64,000 nt of DNA, from NCBI GenBank assembly GCA_920105625.2, contig OV050032.1, positions 131,655,897 to 131,719,896 of the forward strand, in the 5' to 3' direction. Shown here piece by piece: positions 9,506-20,984 of the stretch. The translations under genes and the position numbers were made by a program. Under the pieces are notes generated by a model. It did not search any database, had not been told where the DNA came from, and saw only the letters and a program-made list of their open reading frames with translations. The stretch is from Clusia tigrina. Taxonomy: Eukaryota > Arthropoda > Insecta > Diptera > Clusiidae. Numbering within the stretch: the stretch's first letter is position 1; each line of letters starts with the position of its first letter.

Positions 9506-10300
9506 GAATGGCAAAAAGTGGTGGTCCGGTAGTTGGGTGAGACACGCCAACTATGGAAATAAACTTTAAAATTAATTTAAACAATATTTTTGGAAATTTA
9601 AAAATTTTCCATACAAAAAGACTAAGATAAGATGTTACCGCCAAGAAATCTATATAGTTGGTCGACCTGAATGGCAAAAAGTGGTGGTTTGGTAGTTGAG
9701 TGGGGCCCTCCAACTAATGATATGAACTTAAATATCAATTAAAACAATATTTTTGTAAATTTAAAAATTTTCCATACAAAAAAACTAAGATAAGATGTTA
9801 CCGCCAAGAAATCTATATAGTTTGTCGACCTGAATGGCAAAAAGTGGTGGTTTGGTAGTTGAGTGGGGCCCTCCAACTAATGATATACAATATTTTTGTA
9901 AATTTAAAAATTTTCCATACAAAAAAACTAAGATAAGATGTTACCGCCAAGAAATCTATATAGTTGGTCGACCTGAATGGCAAAAAGTGGTGGTTTGGTA
10001 GTTGAGTGGGGCCCTCCAACTAATGATATGAACTTAAATATCAATTAAAACAATATTTTGGTAAATTTAAAAATTTTCCATACAAAAAAACTAAGATAAG
10101 ATGTTACCGCCAAGAAATCTATATAGTGGGTCGACCTGAATGGCAAAAAGTTGTGGTTTGGTAGTTGAGTGGGGCCCTCCAAGTAATGATATGAAGTTAA
10201 ATATCAATTAAAACAATATTTTTGTAAATTGAAAAATTTTTCATACAAAAAAACTAAGATAAGATGTTACCGCCAAGAAATCTATATAGTTGGTCGACCT
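9506..10300 (+). repeat. C array, 5 units
   Basis: Units start at 9,506, 9,669, 9,832, 9,975 and 10,138 (163, 163, 143, 163, 163 bp). The third lacks about 20 bp after AATGATAT. The first is the most diverged, with GGTCCGGTAGTTGGGTGAGA and CACGCCAAC where later units have the GGGGCCC form. Each unit ends GTCGACCT, containing a SalI-type GTCGAC site. The minus strand shows short frames (about 70 codons) that cross unit borders; they are by-products of the repeat. Confidence 0.93.
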
Positions 10301-10387
10301 GGTTGTAAGTGGTAGAGCAGCTGCCATACTGCGATCCACTGAAGCTTATCCTTTGCTTGACGATTCGAGAAAAAAAAATCGAAAAAA
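10301..10387 (+). other. tRNA-like segment with A-rich 3' end, copy 1
   Basis: Starts GGTTGTAAGTGGTAGAGC, which resembles the D-arm/A-box region of a tRNA. About 58 bases later GACGATTCGAGA resembles a weak B box; then come nine A, TCG and seven A. AGTGG/CCACT and inner GCAG/CTGC can pair into a stem-loop. No acceptor or T stem can be formed by eye, so this is not a working tRNA. A tRNA-derived SINE head or a decayed tRNA pseudogene are the options; both are inference. It is preserved in all five C+T blocks. Confidence 0.35.
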
Positions 10388-10500
10388 ATTGTATATGTAA
10401 ATAAATACCATTATATATATATATAAGATATTATTATATATTTATTATACTCCTACAAATCATCATCGTGTTTGTATTGTGTATATAATATTATATAATA

Positions 10501-10579
<79 letters not shown>

Positions 10580-10767
10580 ATGGATGCTGAGATGATGTAT
10601 ATTTTATATATATATATATATAAAATAATATTAATTATTTATATATATAATGTCTATAATATATATTATTTTATAATACATATAATACTACTTTATTGTA
10701 TTTATATAATATTTTTTGGATATTATATAAATCGAATATGTGAGAGATATAGATTATGCTATATATG
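10388..10767 (+). repeat. AT-rich part of T segment, copy 1
   Basis: Low-complexity AT sequence around the (AT)n tract, with short non-repetitive islands (CTCCTACAAATCATCATCG, GGATGCTGAGATGATG, AAATCGAATATGTGAGAG). It ends where D linkers resume with GTCCACTTGGGTGTG. No gene seen. Confidence 0.9.
10504..10576. repeat. (AT)n microsatellite, about 73 bp
   Basis: Uninterrupted TA dinucleotide run. Self-complementary, so it can extrude as a cruciform. Confidence 0.97.
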
Positions 10768-12262
10768 TCCACTTGGGTGTGCTAATTATAAGTCAGACCT
10801 AGGTGTGCTAATTATAAGTCCTACCTTGGTGTGCTAATTATAAGTCCCAACAAGGTGTGCTAATTATAAGTCCCTTTTGGGTGTGTGTCAATTTAAAGTG
10901 AGAAATCTAAAAATTTTTTCGATACCAATGTTGGAATTAATTTACACAATGGTGGAATTAATTTACACAATGTTGGAATTAATTTACACAATGTTGGAAT
11001 TAATTTACACAATTAACTTGGAATTAATTTGGACAATTTTGTTGGAATTAATTTGGACAGTTTTTGTGTAAATTTCAAAATTCTATCGTTTCTATTTCAT
11101 CTGGGTGTGCTAATTATAAGTCCCAACAAGGTGTGCTAATTATAAATCCACTTGGGTGTGCTATTTATAAGTCCACTTGGGTGTGCTAATTATAAGTCCC
11201 AACAAGGTGTGCTAATTATAAGTCCCATTTGGGTGTGTGTCAATTTAATGTGAGAAAACTAAAAATTTTTTCGCCATGAATGTTGGAATTAATTTACACA
11301 ACTAACTTGGAATTAATCTGGACAATTTTGTTGGAATTAATTTGGACAGTTTTTGTGTAAATTTCAAAATTCTATCGTTGCTATTTCATCTCGGTGTGCT
11401 AATTATAAGTCCCAACAAGGTGTGCTAATTATAAGTCCCACCTAGGTGTGCTAATTTTAAGTCCTACCTTGGTGTGCTAATTATAAGTCCCATTTGGATG
11501 TGTGTCAATTTAAAGTGAGAAATCCAACATTTTTTCGATATCAATGTTGGAATTAATTTACACAATTAACTTGGAATTAATCTGGACAATTTTGTTGGAA
11601 TTAATTTGGACAGTTTTTGTGGAAATTTCTAAATTCTATCGTTGCTATTTCATCTTGGTGTGCTAATTATAAGTCCCAACAAGGTGTGCTAATTATATGT
11701 CCACTTTGGTGTGCTATTTATATGTCCCACCTAGGTGTGCTAATTATAAGTCCCATTTGGGTGTGTGTCAATTTAATGTGAGAAAACTAAAAATTTTTTC
11801 ACTTTGAATGTTGGAATTAATTTACACAATTAACTTGGAATTAATCTGGACAATTTTGTTGGAATTAATTTGGACAGTTTTTGTGTAAATTTCAAAATTC
11901 TATCGTTGCTATTTCATCTGGGTGTGCTAATTATAAGTCCCAACAAGGTGTGCTAATTATAAGTCCCACCGAGGTGTGCTAATTATAAGTCCTACCTTGG
12001 TGTGCTAATTATAAGTCCCATTTGGGTGTGTGTCAATTTAATGTGAGAAATCTAAAAATATTTTCGATATGAATGTTGGAATTAATTTACACAATTAACT
12101 TGGAATTAATCTGGACAATTTTGTTGGAATTAATTTGGACAGTTTTTGTGTAAATTTCAAAATTCTATCGTTGCTATTTCATCTCGGTGTGCTATTTATA
12201 AGTCCCAACTAGGTGTGCTAATTATAAGTCCACTTGGGAGTGCTAATTATAAGTCCCAACAA
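10768..12262 (+). repeat. B block B8-B4-B1-B2-B3
   Basis: D linkers, then B8 (four 21-mers, the second ATGGTGG, near 10,880-11,085), B4, B1, B2 and a B3 with TATTTTCGATATGAATG. The first linker carries AAGTCAGACCTAGG, also in the copies at 19.5 and 42.6 kb but not at 30.8 or 58.5 kb. This five-body order follows every T segment. Confidence 0.9.
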
Positions 12263-13664
12263 GGTGTGCTAATTATAATTCGGTGTTATTATTATAATTA
12301 AAATTTGGTATAACTCCAACACTCAGTATGATCCAATTCAAGGACATATCCAGGTGGGGAGTTTGACTGAGGCGGTACATCTCTCAAATAATAACGGAGG
12401 TGTGCTAATTATAAGTCCCAACAAGGTGTGCTAGTTGGGACTTAGTGCTCAGTATGATCCAATCCAAAGGACATATCCAGGTTGGGAGTTTGACGGAGGC
12501 GGTACATCTCTCAAATAATAACGGAGGTGTGCTAATTATAAGTCCCAACAAGGTGTGCTAATTATAATTCGGTGTTATTATTATAATTAAAATTTGGTAT
12601 AACTCCAACACTCAGTATGATCCAATCCAAAGGACATATCCATGTGGGGAGTTTGACTGAGGCGGTACATCTCTCAAATAATAACGGAGGTGTGCTAATT
12701 ATAAGTCCCAACAAGGTGTGCTAATTATAATTCGGTGTTATTATTATAATTAAAATTTGGTATAACTCCAACACTCAGTATGATCCAATTCAAGGACATA
12801 TCCAGGTGGGCAGTTTGACTGAGGCGGTACATCTCTCAAATAATAACGGAGGTGTGCTAATTATAAGTCCCAACAAGGTGTGCTAATTATAATTCGGTGT
12901 TATTATTATAATTAAAATTTGGTATAACTCCAACACTCAGTATGATCCAATCCAAAGGACATATCCAGGTGGGGAGTTTGACTGAGGCGGTACATCTCTC
13001 AAATAATAAGGGAGGTGTGCTAATTATAAGTCCCAACAAGGTGTGCTAATTATAATTCGGTGTTATTATTATAATTAAAATTTGGTATAACTCCAACACT
13101 CAGTATGATCCAATTCAAGGACATATCCAGGTGGGGAGTTTGACTGAGGCGGTACATCTCTCAAATAATAACGGAGGTGTGCTAATTATAAGTCCCAACA
13201 AGGTGTGCTAATTATAATTCGGTGTTATTATTATAATTAAAATTTGGTATAACTCCAACACTCAGTATGATCCAATCCAAAGGACATATCCAGGTGGGGA
13301 GTGTGATTGTGGCGGTACATCTCTCAAATAATAACGGAGGTGTGCTAATTAAAAGTCCCACCTAGGTGTGCTAATTATAATTCGGTGTTATTATTATATT
13401 TAAAATTTGGTATAACTCCAACACTCAGTATGATCCAATCCAAAGGACATATCCAGGTGGGGAGTTTGACTGAGGCGGTACATCTCTCAAATAATAACGG
13501 AGGTGTGCTAATTATAAGTCCCAACAAGGTGTGCTAATTATAATTCGGTGTTATTATTATAATTAAAATTTGGTATAACTCCAACACTCAGTATGATCCA
13601 ATCCAAAGGACATATCCAGGTGGGGAGTTTGACTGAGGCGGTACATCTCTCAAATGATAACGGA
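12263..13664 (+). repeat. A array, 9 units
   Basis: Nine A units; the second is the hairpin variant. Distinctive: CATATCCATGTGGGG (near 12,640), GTGGGCAGTTTGACTG (near 12,807), AATAAGGGAGG (near 13,007), and the GTGTGATTGTGGCGG unit (near 13,303). The array at 20,985-22,386 is its copy and shares the first and last of these. Confidence 0.92.
12412..12444. repeat. Hairpin of A variant, copy 3
   Basis: Arms TAAGTCCCAAC and GTTGGGACTTA with the loop AAGGTGTGCTA, unchanged. Confidence 0.9.
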
Positions 13665-14483
13665 GGTGTGCTAATTATAAGTCCCAACAAGGTGTGCTAA
13701 TTATAAGTCCCACCTAGGTGTGCTAATTATAAGTCCTACCTTGGTGTGCTAATTATAAGTCCCATTTGGATGTGTGTCAATTTAAAGTGAGAAATCCCAC
13801 ATTTTTTCGATATCAATGTTGGAATTAATTTACACAATTAACTTGGAATTAATCTGGACAATTTTGTTGGAATTAATTTGGACAGTTTTTGTGGAAATTT
13901 CTAAATTCTATCGTTGCTATTTCATCTTGGTGTGCTAATTATAAGTCCCACCTAGGTGTGCTAATTATAAGTCCCATTTGGGTGTGTGTCAATTTAATGT
14001 GAGAAAACTAAAAATTTTTTCACTTTGAATGTTGGAATTAATTTACACAATTAACTTGGAATTAATCTGGACAATTTTGTTGGAATTAATTTGGACAGTT
14101 TTTGTGTAAATTTCAAAATTCTATCGTTGCTATTTCATCTGGGTGTGCTAATTATAAGTCCCAACAAGGTGTGCTAATTATAAGTCCCACCGAGGTGTGC
14201 TAATTATAAGTCCTACCTTGGTGTGCTAATTATAAGTCCCATTTGGGTGTGTGTCAATTTAATGTGAGAAATCTAAAAATTTTTTCGCTATGAATGTTGG
14301 AATTAATTTACACAATTAACTTGGAATTAATCTGGACAATTTTGTTGGAATTAATTTGGACAGTTTTTGTGTAAATTTCAAAATTCTATCGTTGCTATTT
14401 CATCTCGGTGTGCTATTTATAAGTCCCAACTAGGTGTGCTAATTATAAGTCCACTTGGGAGTGCTAATTATAAGTCCCAACAA
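13665..14483 (+). repeat. B block B1-B2-B3 with linker deletion
   Basis: B1 here has GAAATCCCACATTTTTTC. After B1 only two D linkers remain (near 13,927-13,980) where related blocks have four, an unequal deletion of two linkers. Confidence 0.9.
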
Positions 14484-15108
14484 GGTGTGCTAATTATAAT
14501 TCGGTGTTATTATTATAATTAAAATTTGGTATAACTCCAACACTCAGTATGATCCAATTCAAGGACATATCCAGGTGGGGAGTTTGACTGAGGCGGTACA
14601 TCTCTCAAATAATAACGGAGGTGTGCTAATTATAAGTCCCAACAAGGTGTGCTAATTATAATTCGGTGTTATTATTATAATTAAAATTTGGTATAACTCC
14701 AACACTCAGTATGATCCAATCCAAAGGACATATCCAGGTGGGGAGTTTGACTGAGGCGGTACATCTCTCAAATAATAACGGAGGTGTGCTAATTATAAGT
14801 CCCAACAAGGTGTGCTAATTATAATTCGGTGTTATTATTATAATTGAAATTTGGTATAACTCCAACACTCAGTATGATCCAATCCAAAGGACATATCCAG
14901 GTGGGGAGTTTGACTGAGGCGGTACATCTCTCAAATAATAACGGAGGTGTGCTAATTATAAGTATCAACAAGGTGTGCTAATTATAATTCGGTGTTATTA
15001 TTATAATTAAAATTTGGTATAACTCCAACACTCAGTATGATCCAATCCAAAGGACATATCCAGGTTGGGAGTTTGACTGAGGCGGTACATCTCTCAAATA
15101 ATAACGGA
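14484..15108 (+). repeat. A array, 4 units
   Basis: Four units; the third has ATAATTGAAATTTGG and is followed by the linker AAGTATCAACAAGG. Both variants recur at 23.6-23.7 and 51.6-51.75 kb. Confidence 0.92.
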
Positions 15109-15827
15109 GGTCTGCTAATTATAAGTCCCAACAAGGTGTGCTAATTATAAGTCCCACCTAGGTGTGCTAATTATAAGTCCTACCTTGGTGTGCTAATTAT
15201 AAGTCCCATTTGGGTGTGTGTCAATTTAATGTGAGAAAACTAAAAATTTTTTCGCCATGAATGTTGGAATTAATTTACACAACTAACTTGGAATAAATCT
15301 GGACAATTTTGTTGGAATTAATTTGGACAGTTTTTGTGTAAATTTCAAAATTCTATCGTTGCTATTTCATCTCGGTGTGCCAATTATAAGTCCCAACAAG
15401 GTGTGCTAATTATAAGTCCACTTGGGAGTGCTAATTATAAGTCCCACCTAGGTGTGCTAATTATAAGTCCAAACAAGGTGTGCTAATTATAAGTCCACCT
15501 AGGTGTGCTAATTATAAGTCCCACCTAGGTGTGCTAATTATAAGTCCCAACAAGGTGTGCTAATTATAAGTCCCATTTGGGTGTGTGTCAATTTAAAGTG
15601 AGAAATCTAAAAATTTTTTCGATACCAATGTTGGAATTAATTTACACAATGTTGGAATTAATTTACACAATGTTGGAAATAATTTACACAATGTTGGAAT
15701 TAATTTACACAATGTTGGAATTAATTTACACAATTAACTTGGAATTAATTTGAACAATTTTGTTGGAATTAATTTGGACAGTTTGTTATATAATTGTAAA
15801 CAAGTTTTTAATAAAAATGATAGCATG
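15109..15827 (+). repeat. B block B4, D run, B7
   Basis: One B4 body with CTTGGAATAAATCTGG, then a run of D linkers, then B7 with five 21-mers (the third GGAAATAATTT). B7 has AATTTGAACAATT where other copies have AATTTGGACAATT; this closes the LELIYTM frame seen in other copies. The B7 tail is at 15,783-15,827. Confidence 0.9.
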
Positions 15828-16575
15828 TCGGTGTTATTATTATAATTAAAATTTGGTATAACTCCAACACTCAGTATGATCCAATCCAAAGTACCGCCTC
15901 AGTTTGACTGAGGCGGTACATCTCTCAAATAATAACGGAGGTGTGCTAATTATAAGTCCCAACAAGGTGTGCTAATTATAATTCGGTGTTATTATTATAA
16001 TTAAAATTTGGTATAACTCCAACACTCAGTATGATCCAATTCAAGGACATATCCAGGTGGGGAGTTTGACTGAGGCGGTACATCTCTCAAATAATAACGG
16101 AGGTGTGCTAATTATAAGTCCCACCTAGGTGTGCTAATTATAAGTCCCACCTAGGTGTGCTAATTATAAGTCCCAACAAGGTGTGCTAATTATAATTCGG
16201 TGTTACTGTGCAGTTTGACTGAGGCGGTACATCTCTCAAATAATAACGGAGGTGTGCTAATTATAAGTCCCAACAAGGTGTGCTAATTATAATTCGGTGT
16301 TATTATTATAATTAAAATTTGGTATAACTCCAACCCTCAGTATGATCCAATTCAAGGACATATCCAGGTGGGGAGTTTGACTGAGGCGGTACATCTCTCA
16401 AATAATAACGGAGGTGTGCTAATTATAAGTCCCAACAAGGTGTGCTAATTATAATTCGGTGTTATTATTATAATTAAAATTTGGTATAACTCCAACACTC
16501 AGTATGATCCAATCCAAAGGACATATCCAGGTGGGGAGTTTGCCTGAGGCGGTACATCTCTCAAATAATATCGGA
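15828..16575 (+). repeat. A array: palindromic unit, 3 full units, 1 remnant
   Basis: Palindromic unit, a normal unit, three D linkers, then a remnant in which TTCGGTGTTACTGTGCAG jumps straight to TTTGACTGAGG (near 16,200-16,215, roughly 85-90 bp missing), then two full units. The last has TTTGCCTGAGG and AATATCGGAGG, the variant pair that marks the A unit before several B5 blocks. Confidence 0.9.
15891..15919. repeat. 29 bp palindrome in A, copy 2
   Basis: 13 bp arms, loop TTG, as in copy 1. Confidence 0.95.
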
Positions 16576-18182
16576 GGTGTGCTAATTATAAGTCCCACCT
16601 AGGTGTGCTAATTATAAGCGCCAACAAGGTGTGCTAATTATATGACCACTTTGGTGTGCTATTTATATGACCTAGGTGTGCTAATTATAAGTCCCATTTG
16701 GGTGTGTGTCAATTTAAAGTGAGAAATCTACAAATTTTTTCGCTTTGAATGTTTTAATTAATTTACACAACTAACTTGGAATTAATCTAGACAATTTTGT
16801 TGGAATTAATTTGGACAGTTTTTGTGTAAATTTCAAAATTCTATCGTTCCTAATGCTAATTATAAGTCCCTTTTGGGTGTGTGTCAATTTAAAGTGAGAA
16901 ATCTAAAAAATTTTTCGATACCAATGTTGGAATTAATTTACACAATGTTGGAATTAATTTACACAATGTTGGAATAAATTTACACAATGTTGGAATTAAT
17001 TTACACAATTAACTTGGAATTAATTTGGACAATTTTGTTGGAATTAATTTGGACAGTTTTTGTGTAAATTTCAAAATTCTATCGTTGCTATTTCATCTGG
17101 GTGTGCTAATTATAGGTCCCAACAAGGTGTGCTAATTATAAATCCACTTGGGTGTGCTAATTATAAGTCCTACCTTGGTGTGCTAATTATAAGTCCCATT
17201 TGGGTGTGTGTCAATTTAATGTGAGAAAACTAAAAATTTTTTCACTTTGAATGTTGGAATTAATTTACACAATTAACTTGGAATTAATCTGGACAATTTT
17301 GTTGGAATTAATTTGGACAGTTTTTGTGTAAATTTCAAAATTCTATCGTTGCTATTTCATCTGGGTGTGCTAATTATAAGTCCCAACAAGGTGTGCTAAT
17401 TATAAGTCCCACCTAGGTGTGCTAATTATAAGTCCTACCTTGGTGTGCTAATTATAAGTCCCATTTGGGTGTGTGTCAATTTAATGTGAGAAAACTAAAA
17501 ATTTTTTCGCCATGAATGTTGGAATTAATTTACACAACTAACTTGGAATTAATCTGGACAATTTTGTTGGAATTAATTTGGACAGTTTTTGTGTAAATTT
17601 CAAAATTCTATCGTTGCTATTTCATCTCGGTGTGCTAATTATAAGTCCCAACAAGGTGTGCTAATTATAAGTCCCACCTAGGTGTGCTAATTATAAGTCC
17701 TACCTTAGTGTGCTAATTATAAGTCCCATTTGGGTGTGTGTCAATTTAAAGTGAGAAATCCAACATTTTTTCGATATCAATGTTGGAATTAATTTACACA
17801 ATTAACTTGGAGTTAATCTGGACAATTTTGTTGGAATTAATTTGGACAGTTTTTGTGGAAATTTCTAAATTCTATCGTTGCTATTTCATCTTGGTGTGCT
17901 AATTATAAGTCCCAACAAGGTGTGCTAATTATATGTCCACTTTGGTGTGCTATTTATATGTCCCACCTAGGTGTGCTAATTATAAGTCCCATTTGGGTGT
18001 GTGTCAATTTAATGTGAGAAAACTAAAATTTTTTTCACTTTGAATGTTGGAATTAATTTACACAACTAACTTGGAATTAATCTAGACAATTTTGTTGGAA
18101 TTAATTTGGACAGTTTTTGTGTAAATTTCAAAATTCTATCGTTGCTATTTCTTCTGAGTGTGCTAATTATAAGTCCCAACTA
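16576..18182 (+). repeat. B block B5-B6-B2-B4-B1-B2/B5 hybrid
   Basis: Six bodies. The last starts as B2 (AAATTTTTTTCACTTTG) and ends as B5 (ACAACTAAC, AATCTAGAC, TTCTGAGTGTGC), leading into the C array. In the duplicate at 26.8 kb the same B2 continues as a normal B2, so this crossover near 18,065 is a breakpoint of the 8.7 kb duplication. Confidence 0.88.
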
Positions 18183-18230
18183 GGTGTGTATGTTACTTAA
18201 ATATGAGAAATCTATACATTTACTCGACCT
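18183..18230 (+). repeat. B/C transition segment, copy 2
   Basis: Identical by eye to 9,458-9,505. Confidence 0.8.
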
Positions 18231-19012
18231 GAATGGCAAAAAGTGGTGGTCCGGTAGTTGGGTGAGACACGCCAACTATGGAAATAAACTTTAAAATTAA
18301 TTTAAACAATATTTTTGGAAATTTAAAAATTTTCCATACAAAAAGACTAAGATAAGATGTTACCGCCAAGAAATCTATATAGTTGGTCGACCTGAATGGC
18401 AAAAAGTGGTGGTTTGGTAGTTGAGTGGGGCCCTCCAACTAATGATATGAACTTAAATATCAATTAAAACAATATTTTGGTAAATTTAAAAATTTTCCAT
18501 ACAAAAAAACTAAGATAAGATGTTACCGCCAAGAAATCTATATAGTTTGTCGACCTGAATGGCAAAAAGTGGTGGTTTGGTAGTTGAGTGGGGCCCAAAC
18601 AATATTTTTGTAAATTTAAAAATTTTCCATACAAAAAAACTAAGATAAGATGTTACCGCCAAGAAATCTATATAGTTGGTCGACCTGAATGGCAAAAAGT
18701 GGTGGTTTGGTAGTTGAGTGGGGCCCTCCAACTAATGATATGAACTTAAATATCAATTAAAACAATATTTTTGTAAATTTAAAAATTTTCCATACAAAAA
18801 AACTAAGATAAGATGTTACCGCCAAGAAATCTATATAGTGGGTCGACCTGAATGGCAAAAAGTTGTGGTTTGGTAGTTGAGTGGGGCCCTCCAAGTAATG
18901 ATATGAAGTTAAATATCAATTAAAACAATATTTTTGTAAATTGAAAAATTTTTCATACAAAAAAACTAAGATAAGATGTTACCGCCAAGAAATCTATATA
19001 GTTGGTCGACCT
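18231..19012 (+). repeat. C array, 5 units
   Basis: Units start at 18,231, 18,394, 18,557, 18,687 and 18,850 (163, 163, 130, 163, 163 bp). The third is shortened by a different deletion from that in the first C array: GTGGGGCCC runs directly into AAACAATATTT, about 33 bp lost. Confidence 0.93.
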
Positions 19013-19101
19013 GGTTGTAAGTGGTAGAGCAGCTGCCATACTGCGATCCACTGAAGCTTATCCTTTGCTTGACGATTCGAGAAAAAAAAATCGAAAAAAA
19101 T
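19013..19101 (+). other. tRNA-like segment, copy 2
   Basis: Same sequence as at 10,301; no substitution seen from GGTTGTAAG to the A-rich end. Confidence 0.35.
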
Positions 19102-19212
19102 TGTATATGTAAATAAATACCATTATATATATATATAAGATATTATTATATATTTATTATACTCCTACAAATCATCATCGTGTTTGTATTGTGTATATAA
19201 TATTATATAATA

Positions 19213-19301
<89 letters not shown>

Positions 19302-19489
19302 ATGGATGCTGAGATGATGTATATTTTATATATATATATATATAAAATAATATTAATTATTTATATATATAATGTCTATAATATATATTATTTTATAATA
19401 CATATAATACTACTTTATTGTATTTATATAATATTTTTTGGATATTATATAAATCGAATATGTGAGATATATAGATTATGCTATATATG
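19102..19489 (+). repeat. AT-rich part of T segment, copy 2
   Basis: As copy 1, apart from the length of the TA run and ATGTGAGATATATAG for ATGTGAGAGATATAG. Confidence 0.9.
19216..19298. repeat. (AT)n microsatellite, about 83 bp
   Basis: Uninterrupted TA run, about five dinucleotides longer than in its 8.7 kb duplicate. Confidence 0.97.
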
Positions 19490-20984
19490 TCCACTTGGGT
19501 GTGCTAATTATAAGTCAGACCTAGGTGTGCTAATTATAAGTCCTACCTTGGTGTGCTAATTATAAGTCCCAACAAGGTGTGCTAATTATAAGTCCCTTTT
19601 GGGTGTGTGTCAATTTAAAGTGAGAAATCTAAAAATTTTTTCGATACCAATGTTGGAATTAATTTACACAATGGTGGAATTAATTTACACAATGTTGGAA
19701 TTAATTTACACAATGTTGGAATTAATTTACACAATTAACTTGGAATTAATTTGGACAATTTTGTTGGAATTAATTTGGACAGTTTTTGTGTAAATTTCAA
19801 AATTCTATCGTTTCTATTTCATCTGGGTGTGCTAATTATAAGTCCCAACAAGGTGTGCTAATTATAAATCCACTTGGGTGTGCTATTTATAAGTCCACTT
19901 GGGTGTGCTAATTATAAGTCCCAACAAGGTGTGCTAATTATAAGTCCCATTTGGGTGTGTGTCAATTTAATGTGAGAAAACTAAAAATTTTTTCGCCATG
20001 AATGTTGGAATTAATTTACACAACTAACTTGGAATTAATCTGGACAATTTTGTTGGAATTAATTTGGACAGTTTTTGTGTAAATTTCAAAATTCTATCGT
20101 TGCTATTTCATCTCGGTGTGCTAATTATAAGTCCCAACAAGGTGTGCTAATTATAAGTCCCACCTAGGTGTGCTAATTTTAAGTCCTACCTTGGTGTGCT
20201 AATTATAAGTCCCATTTGGATGTGTGTCAATTTAAAGTGAGAAATCCAACATTTTTTCGATATCAATGTTGGAATTAATTTACACAATTAACTTGGAATT
20301 AATCTGGACAATTTTGTTGGAATTAATTTGGACAGTTTTTGTGGAAATTTCTAAATTCTATCGTTGCTATTTCATCTTGGTGTGCTAATTATAAGTCCCA
20401 ACAAGGTGTGCTAATTATATGTCCACTTTGGTGTGCTATTTATATGTCCCACCTAGGTGTGCTAATTATAAGTCCCATTTGGGTGTGTGTCAATTTAATG
20501 TGAGAAAACTAAAAATTTTTTCACTTTGAATGTTGGAATTAATTTACACAATTAACTTGGAATTAATCTGGACAATTTTGTTGGAATTAATTTGGACAGT
20601 TTTTGTGTAAATTTCAAAATTCTATCGTTGCTATTTCATCTGGGTGTGCTAATTATAAGTCCCAACAAGGTGTGCTAATTATAAGTCCCACCGAGGTGTG
20701 CTAATTATAAGTCCTACCTTGGTGTGCTAATTATAAGTCCCATTTGGGTGTGTGTCAATTTAATGTGAGAAATCTAAAAATTTTTTCGATATGAATGTTG
20801 GAATTAATTTACACAATTAACTTGGAATTAATCTGGACAATTTTGTTGGAATTAATTTGGACAGTTTTTGTGTAAATTTCAAAATTCTATCGTTGCTATT
20901 TCATCTCGGTGTGCTATTTATAAGTCCCAACTAGGTGTGCTAATTATAAGTCCACTTGGGAGTGCTAATTATAAGTCCCAACAA
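19490..20984 (+). repeat. B block B8-B4-B1-B2-B3
   Basis: Copy of 10,768-12,262 at an offset of 8,722 bp; shares AAGTCAGACC, CGTTTCTATTTC, CTAATTTTAAGTCC and the modified B3. Confidence 0.92.

Noticed and set aside
9495..10019. Minus-strand frames of about 70 codons in the C arrays as genes
   Set aside because: They cross borders of a 163 bp repeat whose length is not a multiple of three, and they end at unit-specific deletions; no conserved protein features.
10301..10387. A functional tRNA gene
   Set aside because: Only D-arm-like and weak T-loop-like motifs are visible; no acceptor stem, no proper T stem and no plausible anticodon arm by eye.
19191..19559. Open frames of 122-130 codons over the (AT)n tracts
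   Set aside because: They are translated TA dinucleotides (alternating Tyr and Ile) plus AT-rich flank; length follows the microsatellite.
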